From the NCBI RefSeq assembly GCF_000203815.1, contig NW_004457708.1, positions 1,263,168 through 1,327,167 of the forward strand: a stretch of 64,000 nt of DNA. Reading direction: 5' to 3'. The notes under the pieces were generated by a model. It was not told where the DNA came from, did no database searches, and saw nothing but the letters and a program-made list of their open reading frames with translations. The translations under genes and the position numbers were made by a program. Shown one piece after another: positions 60,015 to 64,000 of the stretch; position 1 is the first letter of the stretch; every line of letters begins with the position of its first letter. The stretch is from Cavenderia fasciculata (taxonomy: Eukaryota > Evosea > Eumycetozoa > Acytosteliales > Cavenderiaceae).

Positions 60015-61081
60015 CTTATTATTAATAATAGCTTCTTCTTTTAATAATAAACAAATAAACGAACAAGACGAATACTACAATCGATTCGTTCGGGTTTTTG
60101 ACAACTCAAATTCTCTTTTTTTTTTTTTTATTTATTCGTTTCTCCAACTATCCTTCAAAAAAGGTATAACATATGAAACGAGGATTGATCAACTTGTACT
60201 AATTATATACATATAAATATATATATTTCTTTGATCTCGTATTTAAAAAGTTTCACCGATAATAGATTATCGAGAAATTATTTTCCATCATTGTATGTTG
60301 GAAAACTCAAGCATATTTATGTTTCATGATTGAATACGACAATGAAAAAGGATGGGATATGTGGGATTAGTACAAGAGTTGAGTTCTTCCGTCCCAGCTT
60401 TCCCATTTGGGAATTAAAATTAACCAAAAAATCTTTTCAATTTAAATTAACTTATCAGTCCCGCTACACTTTTTGAAATGAAAGAAGCTTGTTTGATGGT
60501 GGGCATTACCTTTTCCCCCTCTCTCTTTTACTGCTGAATAACTTATCAGAAGAAGAAGGAGAAGAGGATGATACTTTCTTAATAGCACGTAGTTGAGATA
60601 GGATAATAGATATCCATCCATCATTGATGCTTTTTATTATTTCATAAACATACATACATAAACATACAGAGATATATAGATAAATATTAAATCAAAATCT
60701 TAAATATACTCGTAAGTAAGTAAAGTTTGTTTGTTTGTGTTAATATTTAAATATATGTTGAACATATGTTAGATACTAGTTAAACATATATTTGAGGAGA
60801 TAAAAAATGGATACGGTCTGCTCACCTCCCAACCCCCTCCCTTTATCCAACCAATCCTTTTGTTTTTTTTTTAATAATGTTATCTTTTTTTAAAATAATA
60901 TTTGATATTCCTATTACATTCATACATAATAGTATCATATTATTATTAGTATCATATATTATTTGTTATCATTATTCTTATTCTCTTTAAAAAGTCAAAC
61001 AACAAATACAATACTACTCAAGTTACTTTACTTTACTTACTTTATCCATTTATTTATTCATTCATTTATTAATAAGAAGAA
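60015..61081. promoter_or_regulatory. Divergent promoter region of the DDX52 and ATP-citrate lyase genes
   Basis: 1,067 bases without a supportable gene. It contains a T-run (60116-60129), tandem CATACATACATAAACATACA units (about 60648-60668) and several AT repeats. A 60-codon minus-strand frame around 60442-60624 has no recognisable content. Confidence 0.4.
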
Positions 61082-62631
61082 ATGGCAAGAAAAAAGATTA
61101 GAGAATACAGTAGTAAATCATTGTTGAAACAACATTTGGCAAGTCTTTGTAATGAAAGACTCAACTTAAAGATGGTACAAGTACAACAGGGATCGTTGAG
61201 TCTTGTCGAGTTGATGACTCTTCCAGCACACAGTTGGTTGCAATCGACCAAGTTGGTTGTCAAGCCAGACATGTTGTTTGGAAAACGTGGAAAAAATAAC
61301 CTTGTCCTTTTGAATGCCACCGTTGTAGAGGCTGACCAATTCATCAAGGAACGTATGGGCAAGTCAGTCACCATCTCTGGCAAGACCGGTCCAGTCACTC
61401 ATTTCATAGTCGAGCCATTTGTTCCACACGCCGTCGAATACTACTTGTCGGTCGTTGCCAAACGTGACGTCAATACCATCTCGTTTTCAAGTTGCGGTGG
61501 TATGGAAATTGAAGAGCTTTGGGATAAGGTTAAAAGTGTCGATATTGCCTACGGAGACTCCATCGATACCGTCAATCTACATGAAATCGTTGATAATACA
61601 ATTCAAAATAGAGAATATATTATTGATTTTATTAAAAATGTTTATAAAATTTTTGAAGGTAAAAAAAGATATAGAAACAAAAAAAAAAAGAAATAGAAAA
61701 AGAAACAAATATTTAAATATTTATTTATTACTTTTTTTTAAATTTAGAATTGTCATTCCATTTTATTGAAATGAATCCATTTACATTGGATCAAGATGGT
61801 AAACCATTCCCATTGGATATGAGAGGAGAGATTGATGAATGCGCATCATTCAAATGTGGTAACAAGTGGATGGTTGATGGTGACCCAATCCAATTCCCAC
61901 AACCATTTGGCAGAGAATTATTCCAAGAGGAAACTTTTATAAATGATATTGATGAAAAGACTGGTGCTTCTTTAAAATTAACTTTATTAAATCCAACTGT
62001 AAGTTTAAAAAAAAACAACAAGTATAATATATTTAAATATTAATTTAATATCGGTCGTTTTTAGGGAAGAATTTGGGCAATGGTAGCAGGAGGAGGAGCA
62101 TCTGTGATTTATGCAGATACAGTTGCTGATTTGGGATATGGACATGAATTGGGTAACTATGGTGAATATAGTGGAGATCCAAATGAAGAGGATACCAACA
62201 AGTATGCATCTACCATGTTGAGTCTTGCCACTCGTAATCCAGATGGTCGTCCAAGAGCCTTGTTGATTGGAGGCGGTATTGCCAACTTTACCGATGTAGC
62301 AGTCACATTTAAAGGAATCATCCATGCCATCAAACAATATAGTGATGAGATTGTAAGATCAAATTTACATATTTTCGTCAGAAGAGGTGGTCCCAATTAT
62401 CAATCTGGTTTACAACATATGCGTGAAATTGGTCATAAACTTCAAGTCCCAATCAAAGTTTTCGGTCCTGAAGTCAATATGACCAGTATCGTTTCAATGG
62501 CCATTCAACATATCAATACTTCTCCAAATATTGATCCCTCAACTGCTTTAAAAAATCATTCAAATGGAAATGGAAATGGCAATACTAATGGTAATGGTAG
62601 TTCAAATGGTAATAGTCCAATTACTGTTTAA
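61082..62631 (+). CDS. acla: ATP-citrate lyase, A subunit (split, plant-type)
   Basis: Three exons, 61082-61658, 61748-61998 and 62065-62631, give 464 aa. The protein starts [19 protein letters not shown] and contains [20 protein letters not shown] (ATP-grasp), [18 protein letters not shown]-like sequence, [58 protein letters not shown] and [19 protein letters not shown]. This matches the roughly 420-aa ACLA subunit of plants and fungi, not the fused 1,100-aa animal enzyme. With ACLB it makes cytosolic acetyl-CoA and oxaloacetate from citrate, CoA and ATP. The frame ends here, followed by a Gly/Asn-rich tail of about 30 residues, so no ACLB domain follows; ACLB must lie elsewhere. The Gly-rich tail is species-specific padding. 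Confidence 0.95.
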
Positions 62632-62805
62632 AAAATTAAATAATTAAATAATAAAACAAAAATACATTTCTTCTTTTATAGTTTGTTTGTTTAAATTTAT
62701 ATATATTATTTGGTTTATTGAAAAAAAAAAAAAAGAAATTCTTTCTATTCTTATTATTAATTAATTATATATTTGTTTGTTTGTTTGTGTTTGTTTGATT
62801 TTGGG
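62632..62805. other. Short intergenic region
   Basis: 174 bases between convergent genes, with an A-run at about 62721-62734 and GTTT repeats (about 62772-62798). No feature. Confidence 0.4.
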
Positions 62806-64000
62806 TCAAGAATATAATTGTTTTACTGCACTATTAATTAATATTTGATCAGAATCTAATAATTCAATCTTTAGTCTATTATAATGTGGCAATATATCAT
62901 GAATATCAATAAATAGACCAAAAGATAATTGAGAAAATACATTAAACTCTGATGCAAGTAATTCTTTTTTTGTAATTGGAAATTTCTTTTCGATACTCTA
63001 AATAAATAAAATAAAATAAAAAATTAGAATTAGAAACTAAATAAATATAATATTCTTTTCTCTTTTCTCTTTTGTTTTCTCTTTTACTTACTTCAATTAA
63101 AGGAGAAAGTGATTCTAAAGCTTTTGGGTCATGAAATTTAGCAGCCAATAATAAACAAGTAGAGGCATGTAATTTACAAGAAGGTTTTGTAATGATATTC
63201 TTGAGAATGAGTTTTTCCAAAAAGACATAGGATAGTGCAAGGGTAGACATTTCAATATCAGACATGATTGCAATCTTTTTAAGCTTTCTCTTGAGTTTTC
63301 TAATCTTGTAGAGTGTGACACCTGGTTGACTGATCCATTCATGTTTTTGTCTAAACTGTTCGTTTAGTTCCTCTTTGATGGCACCTTTTTTAATGTAGGG
63401 AAAGATTGAAATTTTGTAGCCAGGCAGATTCATGACGGTACGATGTTTACCAGTCTTGAGCTCTGAATTGTCGAGGAATAGTGGATCATACTTTAATGGT
63501 ACACCATTAATGTCTAGATCGTCAGAGGCAATTGGTTGATTGGGTGCAACATAGACCGACCCCAATAAATGACCATACGACGTTTCACCACCCTTTAGAC
63601 TCTTTAATATTCCAATCTCCTTGGAGGCTGATGTAACCACTTGATTATCAGATGAATTGATTGATGGATAGGTATCATTGGATTCCTTAGATGTACCACT
63701 CTTTCCTTTGATCTTTACCTTTCTACTCTCTCCACGGATCATTGAAAATACTGATACTGGATGTCCAGAAACAGTTGTAAAATATATTCTTTGTGTCAAT
63801 TGAACATTATAATTATTATTATATTCATCACTAAAAAAATAAATAGAAAAGGTTAGAAAATAATATTTTCTTTTAAGTCTAGATTGTTTGTTTTCTACAC
63901 ATACATTGTATTTCTTTTCCTTGATGTAATTTGTTGTTGTTGTTGATTAGTCGAGTCGATTTGATTATTATTATTAACAGGGATATTATTTAAACTTGAA
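62806..64000 (-). CDS. CABLES-like cyclin-box protein (5' end beyond window)
   Basis: The visible exons are 64000-63905 (open at the edge), 63830-63092 and 62997-62806, about 342 residues; the N-terminus lies outside the window. After an Asn/Gln-rich stretch come TVMNLPGYKISIFPYIKKGA and a cyclin-box-like domain: IRKLKRKLKKIAIMSDIEMS, TLALSYVFLEKLILKNIITK, KLHASTCLLLAAKF, then FPITKKELLASEFNVFSQLS and HDILPHYNRL. The pattern RKRLKKIA..S..E.STLALAYVYFEKL..K matches CABLES1/2, adaptors that in animals link Cdk5, Cdk2 or Cdk3 to Abl-family kinases. No kinase-docking site is otherwise apparent. Stop codon is at 62806-62808. Confidence 0.85.

Overview
The window is nuclear DNA of a dictyostelid social amoeba. 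It has AT-rich intergenic DNA full of poly-A/T tracts and trinucleotide repeats, short GT-AG introns (about 60-250 bases), poly-Asn/poly-Gln tracts, and dictyostelid families: an ankyrin + Sec7 + PH protein like SecG, a frizzled/smoothened-like receptor, and ankyrin-type proteins built on an 'NRTEGC' repeat. Coding GC, especially C-ending codons in the DNAJC13 gene, is higher than I would expect for D. discoideum, so a species from another dictyostelid group is more likely; this is inference. All exon boundaries were placed by hand from splice motifs and reading-frame continuity.

Layout. 0.3-7.1 kb: XRN-type 5'-3' exoribonuclease (+), NmrA-like dinucleotide sensor (-), ankyrin-type protein (-). 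7.9-15.8 kb: a 2,499-aa RME-8/DNAJC13 endosomal J-protein (+). 15.9-17.1 kb: a decayed gene containing a long inverted repeat. 17.1-20.2 kb: SecG-like Arf exchange factor (-), then 2.5 kb of non-coding DNA. 22.7-25.5 kb: Atg27/MRH-like membrane protein (+) and ribosomal protein eL31 (-). 26.2-34.4 kb: three tandem secreted DNase II-like genes (+), the most unusual part of the window. 34.6-36.7 kb: ankyrin-type gene (+). 37.3-39.1 kb: cytochrome P450 (+). 39.1-40.5 kb: a transposon graveyard with a foldback repeat, a reverse-transcriptase/RNase H relic and a possible LTR edge. 40.7-45.9 kb: PAN3 (-) and the GPI transamidase subunit GPAA1 (+). 46.0-50.8 kb: an intact ankyrin-type gene (+) facing a frameshifted one (-). 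51.2-64.0 kb: frizzled/smoothened-like receptor (-), thioredoxin reductase (-), ERH (-), PPIH cyclophilin (+), DDX52/Rok1 helicase (-), the A subunit of split ATP-citrate lyase (+), and a CABLES-like cyclin-box protein (-) running off the right edge.

How the genes relate. Most are unrelated housekeeping genes, but themes recur: mRNA decay and RNP biology (XRN, PAN3, PPIH, DDX52, ERH), and endosome/Golgi traffic (RME-8, SecG, Atg27-like). The DNase II triplet is the only expanded family arranged as an array. Each member joins a complete two-HxK DNase II domain to a C-terminal extension of about 250-330 residues. In all three the extension ends in a conserved tail containing DRCN, and in two it carries a basic PPKKR patch. 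The middle copy has a broken first exon, and the array shows mosaic similarity between copies. No tRNA, rRNA or CRISPR array was seen.
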